Shown: piece after piece, positions 1-9,889 of the stretch
Position numbering within the stretch: position 1 is the first letter of the stretch
Layout: the number at the start of each line of letters is the position of its first letter
Assembly (NCBI RefSeq): GCF_013377085.1
Contig: NZ_JACAAX010000018.1
Location: 1-64,000, forward strand
Direction of reading: 5' to 3'
Source: Rhodoplanes sp.
GTDB lineage: Bacteria; Pseudomonadota; Alphaproteobacteria; Rhizobiales; Xanthobacteraceae
DNA: 64,000 nucleotides
Notes under the pieces: model-generated
The model's input: the letters and a program-made list of their open reading frames with translations, nothing else
Database searches by the model: none
What the model was told of the DNA's origin: nothing
Made by a program: the position numbers and the translations under genes

Positions 1-58
1 TCCATTGGTGGTCAGACATCATAAATCCGAGCTGATCACCCGGAAACCGTATGACTGT

Positions 59-2764
59 TCACGACACGAAGGTGCATTTGGACGCGGGCGTGCGCGTGTC
101 CATGTCGCGGCCACGATTCATGTGGTCGTCCGTCTCGGCCGCGCAGCCGAGCATGCGGGCGTAGAGGAAGATCGTGAAGGCCGCGGTCTCCAGCCGGTCG
201 CGGCCGAACTCGCCGGCGCGGAACGGCCGCCACAGGATCTTCAGGAGCATCGCCGAGATCAGCGCGTCGACATTCACGCAATAGACGTTGCGCGAGACCC
301 CGGCGTCGAACAGCGCCTGCACCACGGCGTGGTAGAATTCGTGGAAGACGTTGTACTCGCCGCGCCGCTCGTACAGCTCGCGCACGAACACCTCGCGCGG
401 ATCATTGTTGATCGGCTTGTCCTTGAACACCGGGTGGTTGACGCCCGGGATCTTCTGCAGCTCGGCGCTGCCGGCCGACTTCTTCTCCGACTTGTAGGCC
501 TTGTAGGACTGGGCATAGCTCTTCGCGAGTGCGGCGAGGTCGATGCCGTGATCGCGGTTGCCGGGATCGGCGAGCTCGAGCGGCGCGAACTGATCGATCA
601 GGAAGGCGATGCCCTCGTAGCCGTTGCCGCCATGGGCGTAGCCCGAATGGGTCAGGAAGCCGAGCATCGCCTTGTTGAGCTGCACGCGGTCGGGCGCCTC
701 CGGTCCGTCGGAGGCGACCGCACCCTTGGCGCCCTGGGCCGAGATGGTGCCGGGGCCGTTGGAGAGCAGGAGGCCGATCAGGGTCTGGAAGGCGAACAGC
801 GAATCCGGCTCGGCCGCGCGGCCCGTGAGGGCCTTGTAGGCGGCCTCGTTGAGCGACGCCGAGCCGATCAGCGCGTCGTCGTCGTAGCCGCAGAAGCCAT
901 CCGGCGTGTGCTGCGAGGCGTCTACCGAGGCGCCGATCATCACGCCGAACAGGTGCATCCACCACGGCAGCGTCTCGGCCGTCACGGGCGAGATGCGCTT
1001 GCGCATCAGCGGACCCCAGGCGAGCGAGCAGGCGATGGCGGCCCGCACGGCATCGAGGGTCGGATGGCCGGGCAGCGTGCGCAGCCAGCGCACGAATGGC
1101 GCCTTGGCGCCGCGCGCCGCGACGCCGGCGATCAGCGCCTCGGCCTTCGGGTCGGGCGTGTCGGCGACGAACAGGGCGCGGTTCGCCTCGTCCATCACGA
1201 CGCTGACGACGTCGAAGCCGTCGTCCAGCACGCTCGCCAGCTTGGCGTTGACGAAGGCCTCGATCAGCAGCCGCACCAGCCGGCGCGTCGCCTCGAAGGG
1301 TTTTGGACCGGCGATGGCGACGGCGGCGGCCATCACGGCGTTCGGCGCGTTGCCGGCCTCGCGGGCGGCCTGCGCGGCGGCCAGCATCGGCGTGCCGGAG
1401 AGGTTCAGGCTGGCGCCGATCAGGGTGTTGATCAGCGCCCGATCGTTCGGACCGCCGACCTGGCGCAGCAGCGCCAGCGCGACATTCGCCTCGACAGGAT
1501 GCTGGGCGGCGTCGAGCACCGAGACGCCGTTGAGCGTGGTGACCTGGGTCACCGGATCCATCTGCGAGGCGCCCGAGGCGTCCTTCATGGACTGGCGCGG
1601 GAACACCGCGCCGATCTGGCGGTTCAGGCGGGCGATCTCGCGCCCATAGGGCGCCATCGCCTCGACCACCGGCAGGTCGAGCTCGCTCGGCAGCGCCAAG
1701 CCCATATTGGAGCCGAACCACGGCTTCAGGCTGAGATTGCCCTCCGGCTCGAAGTCGGGCAGGCAGGCGTTCGCCTGCATCACCGCGGTGAGCGCGTGGG
1801 TGATGTGGGCGATGTTGGTGACCACGGCGCCGCGGCGCGAGAACATCGGCCGCTCCGGCGTGAACACGCCGTCGACGCCGAACTTCTCCATGAACCAGCG
1901 TTCCTTGGCGAGCGCGTCGTCGTCGCCGCCCGACATGGCGCCGGCGTGTCCCACGGGCCGCGTCAGCTTCGACTTCCAGCGGCCGACCACGCAGGCGACG
2001 ACCGGCTTGGTGAACTGCGCGTCGAGCTCGTAATGGCCGCCCGGCTCGACATAGAGCACGGCCGCCTTGCTGCGCATGTCGTTGGCGAGCGCGAAGGCGA
2101 ACTCGGGCGCGGCGAATTGGATGTAGACGTCCTTGCCGCTCGAGATCAGCGTGGTGGTGCCCCATCCGGCCATGCGCAGATAGGTCGCCATCGTGGTGGT
2201 GAAGTTGCCCGAGTTCGAGAAGATGGCGATCGAGCCGCGGCGCAGCGCCTCGCGCGGGGCGTCGCCGCCCAGCGCGCCGCCGATGCGCACCTCGTTCCAG
2301 GAGTCGGCGACGCCGAGGCTGTTGCCGCCGAAGATGTCGATGCCGTTCTGCTGACCCATCGCGCGGATTTCTCGCGAATCGTGGACGGACATCTTTTCGG
2401 TCACGATAAAAATCTTGCGCAGCTCCGGATTGACCCGGATCAGCTCGGCGACGCCGTCGCGTGCGCCGGAGGGCGGCAGATAGATGACGCCGCAGTTGAA
2501 GCGGTGGCCGTTCTCCAGCCCCTCGCGCACGTCGTTATAAACCGGGATGCCGCCGAGCGAGGTCTTCAGCCACTGGCCGCTGCGGCCCGGCGAGGTGCCG
2601 AACACCACGTTGCCGCCCGAGTAGACGTGGCCGACCGGGGTCACGTCCTTCGATTCGCCGCCGAGCACATTGAGCACGCAGACCCGGTCGTGCCGCGAGG
2701 CCACCTGGTCGAGCGAGCTGATCCCGACGTAATACTTGAAGGAGCTGATGCCTTCTTTGTGCAT
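59..2764 (-). CDS. ATP-citrate lyase-like large subunit (CoA-ligase plus tandem citrate-synthase-like domains), divergent
   Basis: A protein of about 901 aa related to the large subunit of ATP-citrate lyase, the cytosolic enzyme that cleaves citrate with ATP and CoA. Residues ~10-340 resemble the succinyl-CoA synthetase alpha subunit and keep the phosphohistidine motif GHAGA (~271). Residues ~400-590 and ~600-900 each resemble a citrate synthase/citryl-CoA lyase domain. The usual prokaryotic subunit is about 610 aa with one such domain, so the extra ~290 aa look like a second copy. The catalytic-His motif DHGP of the family reads SNGP (~667-670) in the second copy, and SLN in the first. HGGN (~710), GVNH (~776) and the NVDALI Asp (~832) remain. 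It lies just downstream of the ATP-grasp subunit. The start is uncertain: ATG here, or an ATG 30 bases upstream; neither has a clear ribosome site. Family assignment is firm; citrate cleavage is not. Confidence 0.8.
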   Translation of the reverse strand: MHKEGISSFKYYVGISSLDQVASRHDRVCVLNVLGGESKDVTPVGHVYSGGNVVFGTSPGRSGQWLKTSLGGIPVYNDVREGLENGHRFNCGVIYLPPSGARDGVAELIRVNPELRKIFIVTEKMSVHDSREIRAMGQQNGIDIFGGNSLGVADSWNEVRIGGALGGDAPREALRRGSIAIFSNSGNFTTTMATYLRMAGWGTTTLISSGKDVYIQFAAPEFAFALANDMRSKAAVLYVEPGGHYELDAQFTKPVVACVVGRWKSKLTRPVGHAGAMSGGDDDALAKERWFMEKFGVDGVFTPERPMFSRRGAVVTNIAHITHALTAVMQANACLPDFEPEGNLSLKPWFGSNMGLALPSELDLPVVEAMAPYGREIARLNRQIGAVFPRQSMKDASGASQMDPVTQVTTLNGVSVLDAAQHPVEANVALALLRQVGGPNDRALINTLIGASLNLSGTPMLAAAQAAREAGNAPNAVMAAAVAIAGPKPFEATRRLVRLLIEAFVNAKLASVLDDGFDVVSVVMDEANRALFVADTPDPKAEALIAGVAARGAKAPFVRWLRTLPGHPTLDAVRAAIACSLAWGPLMRKRISPVTAETLPWWMHLFGVMIGASVDASQHTPDGFCGYDDDALIGSASLNEAAYKALTGRAAEPDSLFAFQTLIGLLLSNGPGTISAQGAKGAVASDGPEAPDRVQLNKAMLGFLTHSGYAHGGNGYEGIAFLIDQFAPLELADPGNRDHGIDLAALAKSYAQSYKAYKSEKKSAGSAELQKIPGVNHPVFKDKPINNDPREVFVRELYERRGEYNVFHEFYHAVVQALFDAGVSRNVYCVNVDALISAMLLKILWRPFRAGEFGRDRLETAAFTIFLYARMLGCAAETDDHMNRGRDMDTRTPASKCTFVS

Positions 2765-2806
2765 GGTCGTGTCCGGTGAGGGAGCGAGGCGCATCGGGGT
2801 GGACGG

Positions 2807-4093
2807 TCAGGCGGCCGTCGGCGAGGCGATCTTGAGGCTCTCGGCGACCGCGGCGCGCCCGCCCGCCCGCATCCAGGCGTCGGCCTGCTTGGCGTAGCTG
2901 ATCACTTCGCTGATGTCGGAGTCGAAGCCGAACAACCGGTAGGGCAGGCCGAGCGCTTCCACGGTGTCGCGCAGCGCGCCGAATCCGCGGATCAGGTTCG
3001 GGCCGCCGCGGGCCGCGACGACGTAGAGCGGCGTCGGCCCGTTCTTGGAGAAAGACTCGCGCAGCGCGTCCGAGATCGCCCGCAGGGTCTCGAAGATGTC
3101 GGTGTTGTTGGCCTTGCCGCCGACGATGAACAGCACGTTCGATTGCTTCAGCCAGTGCTTGAAGCAGATCTGCGCCACCTCGCGCATCTTGGCGTAGGGC
3201 GGGTTGCCGCCGAAGTCCGACGAGATGATCGCGAGGTCGCCGAGGATCTCCGAGACGAGCGAGTTGGCGCCGCCCCCGAAGGTCGGCGCGAGAATCGTGC
3301 CCTGCGGATTGATCACGTAGACGTCGCTCTGGCCCTGATAGGTGCGGAGCTGGTTGATCTCCTGCTCGAAGTCCGAGTAGTCGACCGCGAACAGATGCGC
3401 CGGCAGGCCGAGCCGCAGCCAGCGGCTGTCGTCGCGGTCGAAGCCGCATTTGAAGTCGCAGGCGACCGGCGTGAGGCGTCCGTCGCGCTCCGGCCGCATC
3501 CGGATCGGATTGAGCTCGAGCGTGGTCATGCCGTAGTTGTGATAGAGTTCCCACAGCTTGGGCAGCGTCTGCACCAGCGGCGAGATGATGGCGTTCGGAG
3601 CGTGCAGCTCGGACAGCGCGTTCGCCACCACGAAGGCCTTCAGGCCGGTCAGCGAGTCGAACGGGATCTGGGCGACCTCCTTCTTGTCCAGCTCCTCGAT
3701 GTCGACGCCGCCCTTGTGGGTCAGCGTCATGGTCGGGGCGCGGAAATGGGTCGCGTCGGTGATCGAGAAATAGACCTCGTGCTCGGCCGGGACGAGGCTC
3801 TCGAAGGTCACGCCGTTCGCCTTGAAGGTGAAGCCGCCGGACTGCATCTCGGCGAAATAGAGACGTTCCTTCTCCTTCAGCGCGGTCTTGAGGTCGCGGG
3901 CGATGCCGATCAGGCCGGCCTTGCCCTTCTTGCCGACGCCACCCTTGAACACCGGCTTGATGATGATTCCGCCGTGCCGGTCGATGAGGCTCTTGATCTC
4001 GGCTTCGCTGGCCGCCGGCCCGAGCACCTCGGACGTCGGAAATCCCGCAAACTGCAGGAGCGTGGAGCCGTAGAGCATGCCCGTGATCTGCAT
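2807..4093 (-). CDS. ATP-citrate lyase-like ATP-grasp (succinyl-CoA synthetase beta-type) subunit
   Basis: A 428-aa partner of the downstream large subunit. The N-terminal half is an ATP-grasp fold with a KPVFKGGVGKKGK nucleotide-binding stretch. The C-terminal half matches the citrate/CoA-ligase domain of ATP-citrate lyase (INPQGTILAPTFGGGAN, then FIVGGKANN). In the family this subunit activates citrate with ATP to citryl-phosphate/citryl-CoA. The start is set at the ATG preceded by GGGAGCG at good spacing; an upstream in-frame extension of 41 codons is Arg/Pro-rich and unlikely to be translated. It is the first gene of a two-gene operon. A malate- or succinate-CoA ligase role is possible, but fusion of the partner to citrate-synthase-like domains argues for a citryl-CoA-type reaction. 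Confidence 0.8.
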   Translation of the reverse strand: MQITGMLYGSTLLQFAGFPTSEVLGPAASEAEIKSLIDRHGGIIIKPVFKGGVGKKGKAGLIGIARDLKTALKEKERLYFAEMQSGGFTFKANGVTFESLVPAEHEVYFSITDATHFRAPTMTLTHKGGVDIEELDKKEVAQIPFDSLTGLKAFVVANALSELHAPNAIISPLVQTLPKLWELYHNYGMTTLELNPIRMRPERDGRLTPVACDFKCGFDRDDSRWLRLGLPAHLFAVDYSDFEQEINQLRTYQGQSDVYVINPQGTILAPTFGGGANSLVSEILGDLAIISSDFGGNPPYAKMREVAQICFKHWLKQSNVLFIVGGKANNTDIFETLRAISDALRESFSKNGPTPLYVVAARGGPNLIRGFGALRDTVEALGLPYRLFGFDSDISEVISYAKQADAWMRAGGRAAVAESLKIASPTAA

Positions 4094-4270
4094 CGATCGC
4101 TCCCGCGGTCCCGGCCGCGGTCGCGTCGAGGACCGCGGTCTGACGTACCGGGCCGCCGCCATATTTCTAGGCTCGACGTGCAGCGGCGTCGAGTGACGAT
4201 ACCCCATATGCCGCAAGTTAGGGCATGGTCAGAAATGGGGCTCTCGGCGCCGCTTGGCGGCCGATCCCGT
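4094..4270 (-). promoter_or_regulatory. presumed promoter region of the ATP-citrate lyase-like operon
   Basis: Non-coding gap between the ACL-like operon and the terminator of the upstream Bug gene. It holds the GGGAGCG ribosome site next to the downstream start. I could not identify convincing -35/-10 boxes. The promoter role is inferred from gene order only. Confidence 0.3.
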
Positions 4271-4307
4271 TCTGAAAACAGAAACGGCCGGGGTTGGCCC
4301 GGCCGTT
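4271..4307 (-). terminator. rho-independent terminator of the Bug gene
   Basis: A perfect 10-bp stem AACGGCCGGG / CCCGGCCGTT with a 5-base loop, followed in the minus direction by the T-rich run TTTCTGTTTTC. It lies about 24 bases past the stop codon of the minus-strand binding protein and separates it from the ACL-like operon. Confidence 0.75.
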
Positions 4308-4330
4308 CGTCGTCGCGAATACGGCTGCCG

Positions 4331-5296
4331 TCAGTCGGCGTACTGGCCGGCCTCCTTGATGATCGGCGCCCAGCGGTCGATCTCGCTGATCAGCATCTTC
4401 TGATGGACCTCGGGGGTCGCCCGCTCGGGCGCCACCGGGTCGGTGGTGATGTCGTGGAAGCGCCTGGCGAGGTCGGGGTCCTTCATGGCGGCCACGATGG
4501 CCTCGGAGAGCTTTGCGACAATGGCCGGCGGCGTGCCCTTGGGGGCGTAGACGCCGTGCCAGACGCTGATCTCGAAGCCGGGCAGGCCGGCCTCGTCGGC
4601 GGTCGGCAGGTCCGGGAAGGTGCTCACCCGGGTCTTGGTGGTCACCGCATAGGCCTTCACCTGCTTCGAGGTGATCGGGCCCGTGGTGTTGGTGGCCTGG
4701 TCGCAGGTCATGTCCACCTGCTTGCCGAGCAGGTCGTTCATGATCGGGCCGTTGCCCTTGTAGGGCACCGTGGTGACCTGGGTCTGCAGCGCCGTCTGCA
4801 GCAGCATGCCGCAGAGTTGCGAGGCGGCGCCGAGACCGGCATGCGCGTAGGTGACCTTGGTGCCGTTCGCCTTGATGTAGGCGATCAGCTCCTTCAGCGT
4901 ATTCGGCGCGAAGTCCGGACGCCCGATGATGGTCTGCGGCGCCTCGGTGACCAGCCCGAGCGGGATGAAAGCCGTCTTGGTGTCGTAGGGCAGCTTGCGA
5001 TAGAGCGTCGCTGCCGTCGACAGGCCGACATGGTGGATCAGCAGCGTGTAGCCGTCCGGGTCGGCGCGGGCGACGCGGGCCGATCCGATGGTGCCGCCGG
5101 CGCCCACCGCGTTCTCGATGATGATCTGCTGGCCGAGGGTCTTTCCCATGGTCGCGGCGGTGACCCGCGCGATCGTGTCGGTCGGACCGCCTGCGGCGAA
5201 CGGCACCACCATGGTGATCGGGCGATTGGGATAGGTCTGCGCCACCGCTGGGCTCGCTGCGAACGCCAAGGCCGCGGCAATCGTCGTCAAACGCAT
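4331..5296 (-). CDS. Bug-family (TctC-like) periplasmic solute-binding protein
   Basis: A 321-aa exported binding protein of the tripartite tricarboxylate transporter (TctC/Bug) family. An N-terminal signal peptide ends at about AVAQ, followed by the family opening YPNRPITMVVPFAAGG and the motifs ENAVGAGGTIG and PDGYTLL. Such proteins bind carboxylated ligands in the periplasm and usually pass them to TctAB permeases; none is nearby, so this is an orphan receptor, as is common for the family. The start is the ATG preceded by AAGGAGGACATCGCAG, a near-perfect ribosome site. Longer in-frame starts upstream would run into repeat DNA and bury the signal peptide. It ends in its own terminator. The ligand is unknown. 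Confidence 0.88.
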   Translation of the reverse strand: MRLTTIAAALAFAASPAVAQTYPNRPITMVVPFAAGGPTDTIARVTAATMGKTLGQQIIIENAVGAGGTIGSARVARADPDGYTLLIHHVGLSTAATLYRKLPYDTKTAFIPLGLVTEAPQTIIGRPDFAPNTLKELIAYIKANGTKVTYAHAGLGAASQLCGMLLQTALQTQVTTVPYKGNGPIMNDLLGKQVDMTCDQATNTTGPITSKQVKAYAVTTKTRVSTFPDLPTADEAGLPGFEISVWHGVYAPKGTPPAIVAKLSEAIVAAMKDPDLARRFHDITTDPVAPERATPEVHQKMLISEIDRWAPIIKEAGQYAD

Positions 5297-5675
5297 CTGC
5301 GATGTCCTCCTTGCCCTTCTTTCCGGGAAGATCGAGCGGGCCGGAACCGGCCGCCGGGAATGCAGGCTGGCGGCGATTGATAGCATGCGCCGCGCGGGCG
5401 CGCATGCCCGGCATGGTCCGACCAAACCCTTATGGTATCCGCTGGAGGTCGCCCGCGGCGTGTGCGCTGCAGCAGAGAGCGGACGCGAAGCAGGTGCATA
5501 TGAGCGGCCTGGATCGTCGACCAGGCCGCATCCGGAGTCCGTCATTCCGGGACGCGCGCAAGAGCGCGCGGGCTCGGAATCCATAGCCCCTGTGCTGGAT
5601 GTTTCGAGAGACAGGGGTTATGGGTTCCGGGCTCGGCCCTGCGGGCCGCCCCGGAACGACGGAAGCCGTCGGCCC
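5297..5675. other. intergenic gap holding one palindromic repeat copy
   Basis: The 379-base gap between two minus-strand genes. The part next to the binding-protein start carries its ribosome site and presumably its promoter. The part near the SDR stop codon is filled by a GTCATTCCGGG-type repeat, listed separately. I see no credible gene in it. Confidence 0.5.
5541..5660. repeat. paired GTCATTCCGGG extragenic palindromic repeat, copy 1
   Basis: Begins GTCATTCCGGG and ends CCCCGGAACGAC, its inverted complement apart from one base. Between lie two inner hairpins (GCGCGC.. and the CGGCCCTGCGGGCCG type) around GGAATCCATA / TATGGGTTCC. The same architecture recurs near 14.1, 36.4, 54.6 and 56.7 kb. 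It probably forms a long cruciform or transcript hairpin. This copy lies between the stop of the SDR gene and the start of the Bug gene, both on the minus strand. Confidence 0.7.
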
Positions 5676-6527
5676 TCACCCGCCGGTCGCAAAACCCGGA
5701 TAGCAGGTCATGCCGCCGTCGACGAAGATGGTGATGCCGTTGATGTAGTCGGCCATGTCGGAGGCCAGGAACACCGCCACATTGGCGATGTCCTGCGGCT
5801 CGCCAATGCGGCGATAGGGTACCAGCGTCATCAGGCTCGCATAGGCCTGCGGCGTGTTCCAGGCCGACGTGTTGATCGGCGTGCGGACCGCGCCGGGGCC
5901 GATCGCGTTGGCGCGGATGCGGTGCGGCGCCAGCTCCTGGGCGAGGCTCTTCATCATCATCTGGATGCCGCCCTTGGACGAGGCGTAGTTGACGTGGCCG
6001 GCCCACGGGATCACCTCGTGCACCGAGCTCATGCAGATGATCTTGCCGGCCGCGACCGACACCTCGCGCCGCACGCCGCGCCGCTTGAACTCCTTGGCGG
6101 CCTCGCGGGCGCATAGGAACTGTCCCGTGAGATTGACGCCGATGACGGTATCCCACTGTGCCTTGGTCATCTCGGTCAGGGCCGCGTCGCGCTGCAGGCC
6201 GGCATTGGCCACCATGATGTCGAGCGTCCCGAAGGTCTCGATCGCCTTGGCCACCATGGCGACGACCTGGTCCTCCTGCGAGACGTCGGCCTTCACGGCG
6301 AGCGCCTTACGGCCTTCGCGCTCGATCGCCGCGACCACATGATCCGCCGTGCCGGCCACGTAGTTGACCACCACGTCGGCGCCGGCCTTCGCCATGGCGA
6401 TCGCCACCGCCTCGCCGATGCCGGAGTTCCCCCCCGTCACCAGCGCGGTCTGGCCGGAGAGCAGCTTCGGCATGCGGTCGTAGTCGGGCAGGTCGGTGTT
6501 GAAGTCGCTGGTCTGCGGCGCGGCCAT
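5676..6527 (-). CDS. SDR-family oxidoreductase (glucose 1-dehydrogenase-like)
   Basis: A 283-aa classical short-chain dehydrogenase/reductase. It has the cofactor motif TGGNSGIG (~31-38), the NAG motif (ANAGLQ) and the catalytic Ser with YxxxK in the run NYASSKGG. An insertion around KRRGVRREVSVAAG is longer than usual. The C-terminal VDGGMT is typical of bacterial glucose/3-oxoacyl-type SDRs. It would reduce or oxidise a carbonyl/alcohol with NAD(P)(H) in the cytoplasm; the substrate cannot be told from sequence. The start ATG is preceded by GAGGAGACCCCC. It sits 30 bases after the glycosidase gene on the same strand and may be cotranscribed, hinting at sugar chemistry. Confidence 0.88.
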   Translation of the reverse strand: MAAPQTSDFNTDLPDYDRMPKLLSGQTALVTGGNSGIGEAVAIAMAKAGADVVVNYVAGTADHVVAAIEREGRKALAVKADVSQEDQVVAMVAKAIETFGTLDIMVANAGLQRDAALTEMTKAQWDTVIGVNLTGQFLCAREAAKEFKRRGVRREVSVAAGKIICMSSVHEVIPWAGHVNYASSKGGIQMMMKSLAQELAPHRIRANAIGPGAVRTPINTSAWNTPQAYASLMTLVPYRRIGEPQDIANVAVFLASDMADYINGITIFVDGGMTCYPGFATGG

Positions 6528-6557
6528 GGGGGTCTCCTCGGGGTTCGTGTCGCGGAT

Positions 6558-9278
6558 TCAGGTGTCGCCGCCGCCGGCCGCGCGGCGGCCCGGTCGGTGG
6601 AGCTCGTCGATCAGATTGGCGATCAGCCCGGTCCAGCCGGTCTGGTGCGAGGCGCCGACGCCGCGCCCGTCGTCGCCGTCGAAATACTCGTGGAACCACA
6701 GGTGGTCGCGGAAATGCGGATCGGTCTGCAGCCGGGCATTGTCGCCGAACACCGGGCGCCGTCCCTGCGGGTCGCGCAGGAACAGGCGGGTGAGCCGGGT
6801 GCGCAGCTCGTCGGCGACCGCGGCCAGCGACAGCATGCGGCCCGACCCGGTCGGGCATTCGACCGTCAGGCCGTCGCCGTAGAACATCCCGAATTTTTCC
6901 AGGCTCTCGATCATCAGATAGTTCACCGGCATCCACACCGGTCCGCGCCAGTTGGAGTTGCCGCCGAACAGGCCGGTGTCGGATTCCCCCGGCGCGTAGC
7001 GCACCTCGGCCCGAAAACCGTCGCGCTCGAACACATACGGGCGGTCGCGATACACCCGCGAGATCGCCCTGATGCCGTGGTCGGACAAAAACTCGGTCTC
7101 GTCGAGCATGCGGGCCAGCACGCTCTTCATGCGGAACGCGCGCGCCACCGCGAGCAGACGCCGGCCGCCGGCGCCCGGCGTCTGCGGCCGTGACACCAGG
7201 GCGGCGAGCTCGGGGCGATGCGCCAGGAACCACTCCATTCGTCGCGTGAACGCCGGCGCCTGCGCGAACAGCTCCTCGTCGAACACCTCGACGGCGAACA
7301 GCGGGATCAGCCCGACCATCGAGCGCAGCCGCAGCGGCATCCGCTCGCCGGAGTCGAGGATCAGCCAGTCGTAGTAGAAGTCGTCCTGGTCGTCCCACAG
7401 GCCGAGGCCCTCACCGCCCAGATTGGTCATGGCGCCGCCGATCAGGAGAAAGTGCTCGAAGAACTTCGAGGCGATGTCCTGATAGGCCGGGTCCTCGCGG
7501 GCGAGCTCCAGCGCGATCTTCAGCATGTGGAGGCAGAACATCGCCATCCACGAGGTGCCGTCCGACTGGGTCAGCGTGCCGCCGACCGGCAGCGGCAGCG
7601 AGCGGTCGAACACGCCGATATTGTCGAGGCCGAGAAAGCCGCCCTGGAAGACGTTGCGGCCGCCATGGTCCTTGCGGTTCACCCACCAGGTGAAGTTCAG
7701 CAGCAGCTTGATGAACACCGATTCGAGAAACGCGCGGTCGCCTTTGCCGTGCCGCGCCGTCTCGGCCGCGTAGATGCGCAGCGCCGCCCAGGCGTGGACG
7801 GGCGGGTTCACGTCGCCGAAATTCCACTCGTAGGCGGGAAGCTGGCCGTTCGGATGCATCAGCCAGGGCTGGCAGAGCAGCAGAAGCTGATCCTTGGCGA
7901 AGCGCGCGTCGACCAGCGCCAGCGTGACGAGATGGAAGGCCCAGTCCCACGCCGCGAACCACGGATATTCCCACTTGTCCGGCATGGCGATCACGGTCGA
8001 GGTGCCGAGATGCGTCCAGGCGCTGTTGCGCCCGTGCCGCCGCGCCGCCGGCGGGGACGGCTGGCCCGGATCGCCGGCGAGCCATTCGGCGACGTCGTAG
8101 CCGTAATACTGCTTCGACCACAGCATGCCGGCGAGTGCCTGGCGCTGCACGTGCCGCATGTCGCGATCGGGAATGTGCGCCTGCAGGGCGGCGTAGTAGG
8201 CGTCGGCCTCCGCGGCGCGGGCCCGCATGATGGCGTCGAAGTCGGCGAACGCGCCGGGGCGGCGGTCGCCCGGGCACAGCCGCACCCGCACCACGGCGCG
8301 CTTGCCGGGCGGAATGTCGAGGACGTGCAGGGCGGCGGCCTTGGTGCCGGTGCGGACCGGGTTCACGGCATCGACGCGGCCGTTCACGACACGCTGGTGA
8401 ATCGCGTCCTTGAAGAAGCCGGGCCGTGGCGCGCCGCCGAACACTCTCGGAACGTTCGTGTCGTTGTCGCAGAACAGCAGCGCCGCGGGCGCCTCGAGGT
8501 GCAGCGTGAGCACCCCGAGGGTCTGGTGGACGGCCCGCACCGCGGCGTCACCCTCGGCCGAGAGAGCGGGCTTGTCGGTCCCGGGCTGCCAGGACCAGGT
8601 GTTGCGGAACCAGATCTGCGGCAGCACGTGAAGCCGCGCCGGCGCGGCGCCCAGATTGGTCGCCGTGATGCGCAACAGCACGTCGTCGACATCGGCCTTG
8701 GCGTATTCGATGGCGACGTCGAAATAGCGGTTGTCGTCGAACACGCCGCTGTCGATCAGTTCGAACTCGCGATCGTGCTTGCCGCGCCGGCCGTTCTCCT
8801 CGACCAGTCGCGCGTAGGGGAACGCCGCATGTGGATACTTGTAGAGCATCCGCGCATAGGAATGCGTCGGCGTCGCGTCGAGATAATAATAGACTTCCTT
8901 GACGTCCTCGCCGTGATTGCCCTCGGCATTGCCGAGGCCGAACAGGCGCTCCTTCAGAATTGGGTCGACGCCATTCCACAGCGCCACGCCGAGGCAGAGC
9001 CGCTGGGCGGCGTCGCACCAGCCGCCGATGGCGTCCTCGCCCCAGCGATAGGCGCGGCTGCGCGCCGCGTCGTGGGTCAGATACCCCCAGGCGTTGCCGT
9101 TCGCGCTGTAGTCCTCGCGTACCGTGCCCCATTGGCGGTCGCTGACATACGGGCCCCACTGGCGCCAGGTGCGCGTGCCGGCATCTGCCTCGGCCAGCCG
9201 CCGGCCCTCGGCCGTGGCGGCGAGGTCGCTGGCGACCGGATTGCTCGCGCCGGAGCCGCTTGCGCCCGTCTCGCTCAC
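6558..9278 (-). CDS. MGH1/GH63-like glycoside hydrolase (putative glucosidase)
   Basis: A 906-aa cytoplasmic-looking protein with no signal peptide. It resembles the large family annotated as MGH1-like or GH63-type glucosidases, with an N-terminal beta-sandwich region and a C-terminal (alpha/alpha)6-barrel rich in Trp ([39 protein letters not shown]). The family hydrolyses alpha-glucosidic or related linkages, for instance in compatible solutes or oligosaccharides. The start is a GTG overlapping the stop of the preceding small gene (GTGA), so the two are translationally coupled. An SDR follows 30 bases on. Exact specificity is unknown; catalytic acids were not assigned. Confidence 0.8.
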   Translation of the reverse strand: MSETGASGSGASNPVASDLAATAEGRRLAEADAGTRTWRQWGPYVSDRQWGTVREDYSANGNAWGYLTHDAARSRAYRWGEDAIGGWCDAAQRLCLGVALWNGVDPILKERLFGLGNAEGNHGEDVKEVYYYLDATPTHSYARMLYKYPHAAFPYARLVEENGRRGKHDREFELIDSGVFDDNRYFDVAIEYAKADVDDVLLRITATNLGAAPARLHVLPQIWFRNTWSWQPGTDKPALSAEGDAAVRAVHQTLGVLTLHLEAPAALLFCDNDTNVPRVFGGAPRPGFFKDAIHQRVVNGRVDAVNPVRTGTKAAALHVLDIPPGKRAVVRVRLCPGDRRPGAFADFDAIMRARAAEADAYYAALQAHIPDRDMRHVQRQALAGMLWSKQYYGYDVAEWLAGDPGQPSPPAARRHGRNSAWTHLGTSTVIAMPDKWEYPWFAAWDWAFHLVTLALVDARFAKDQLLLLCQPWLMHPNGQLPAYEWNFGDVNPPVHAWAALRIYAAETARHGKGDRAFLESVFIKLLLNFTWWVNRKDHGGRNVFQGGFLGLDNIGVFDRSLPLPVGGTLTQSDGTSWMAMFCLHMLKIALELAREDPAYQDIASKFFEHFLLIGGAMTNLGGEGLGLWDDQDDFYYDWLILDSGERMPLRLRSMVGLIPLFAVEVFDEELFAQAPAFTRRMEWFLAHRPELAALVSRPQTPGAGGRRLLAVARAFRMKSVLARMLDETEFLSDHGIRAISRVYRDRPYVFERDGFRAEVRYAPGESDTGLFGGNSNWRGPVWMPVNYLMIESLEKFGMFYGDGLTVECPTGSGRMLSLAAVADELRTRLTRLFLRDPQGRRPVFGDNARLQTDPHFRDHLWFHEYFDGDDGRGVGASHQTGWTGLIANLIDELHRPGRRAAGGGDT

Positions 9279-9667
9279 TTGGGTGCCGCCGCCTTGCCGG
9301 CGGCCGGTTTCGTCTCGGCCGGTTTGGCGTCCGCGGGCTTGGTATCTGTGGGCTTGGCGTCTGCCTGCTTGCCGGCCGCGAGCTTGTCGACCGTGGCCTG
9401 CAGGGCCGCGAGCGACGCCTTCAAGGCGGCGATCTCGGCGGCCGCCGCGGCTAGCCGCTGGTTGGCGGCGGCGTTGTTGCGGGCGATGAGCTGCTGCAGA
9501 TACTCGATGTTGCTCTGCATGCAGCCGGTGCGACGCTCGATCTTGGTTTCCTGGCTGCAGGCCTCGATGCCGCGCACGTCCTGCGCTTTCAGGGGGCCCG
9601 ACATCGCGGCGATGCCGGCCGTCCCGGCGGCGAGCACGAGGACGGCGAGACGTGCGGTGCTGATCAT
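9275..9667 (-). CDS. small exported coiled-coil protein, function unknown
   Basis: A 130-aa protein with an N-terminal signal-like segment (ARLAVLVLAAGTAGIAA), then a region with two Cys (IEACSQETK, RTGCMQS) and an Ala-rich helical stretch (~60-100) likely to form a coiled coil. It ends in a degenerate Lys-Pro-Ala tail with repeated T/AKPAD/E units. I recognise no family. Its stop codon overlaps the GTG start of the glycosidase gene, so the pair is probably made together. A periplasmic structural or peptidoglycan-associated role is only a guess. Confidence 0.65.
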   Translation of the reverse strand: MISTARLAVLVLAAGTAGIAAMSGPLKAQDVRGIEACSQETKIERRTGCMQSNIEYLQQLIARNNAAANQRLAAAAAEIAALKASLAALQATVDKLAAGKQADAKPTDTKPADAKPAETKPAAGKAAAPK

Positions 9668-9889
9668 GGGGGCCCTTTTGGATGCTCCGACGAATACCGT
9701 GCGAATCTTACCGGTGTTTGTCGGTGCGGGCGAGCCTTGGGTTTTTGACGGAGGCCGCCGCGCCCCGGGTCGCGGCGAATTGATCCGGCAGGGCGCCGGC
9801 CCTATGGGTGAAAAGCCTCTCGATCCCGCCTCTCCTCACGAACATCCGGCGCGCCTGCGCCGCGCCGACGTCGCAACGGAAAACCCGCC

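Noticed and set aside
5-2779. A 924-codon open frame on the plus strand opposite the ATP-citrate lyase-like gene
   Set aside because: It is antisense to a gene with clear family motifs. Its Arg/Gly/Val/His-rich composition is what high-GC third-position bias produces on the opposite strand.
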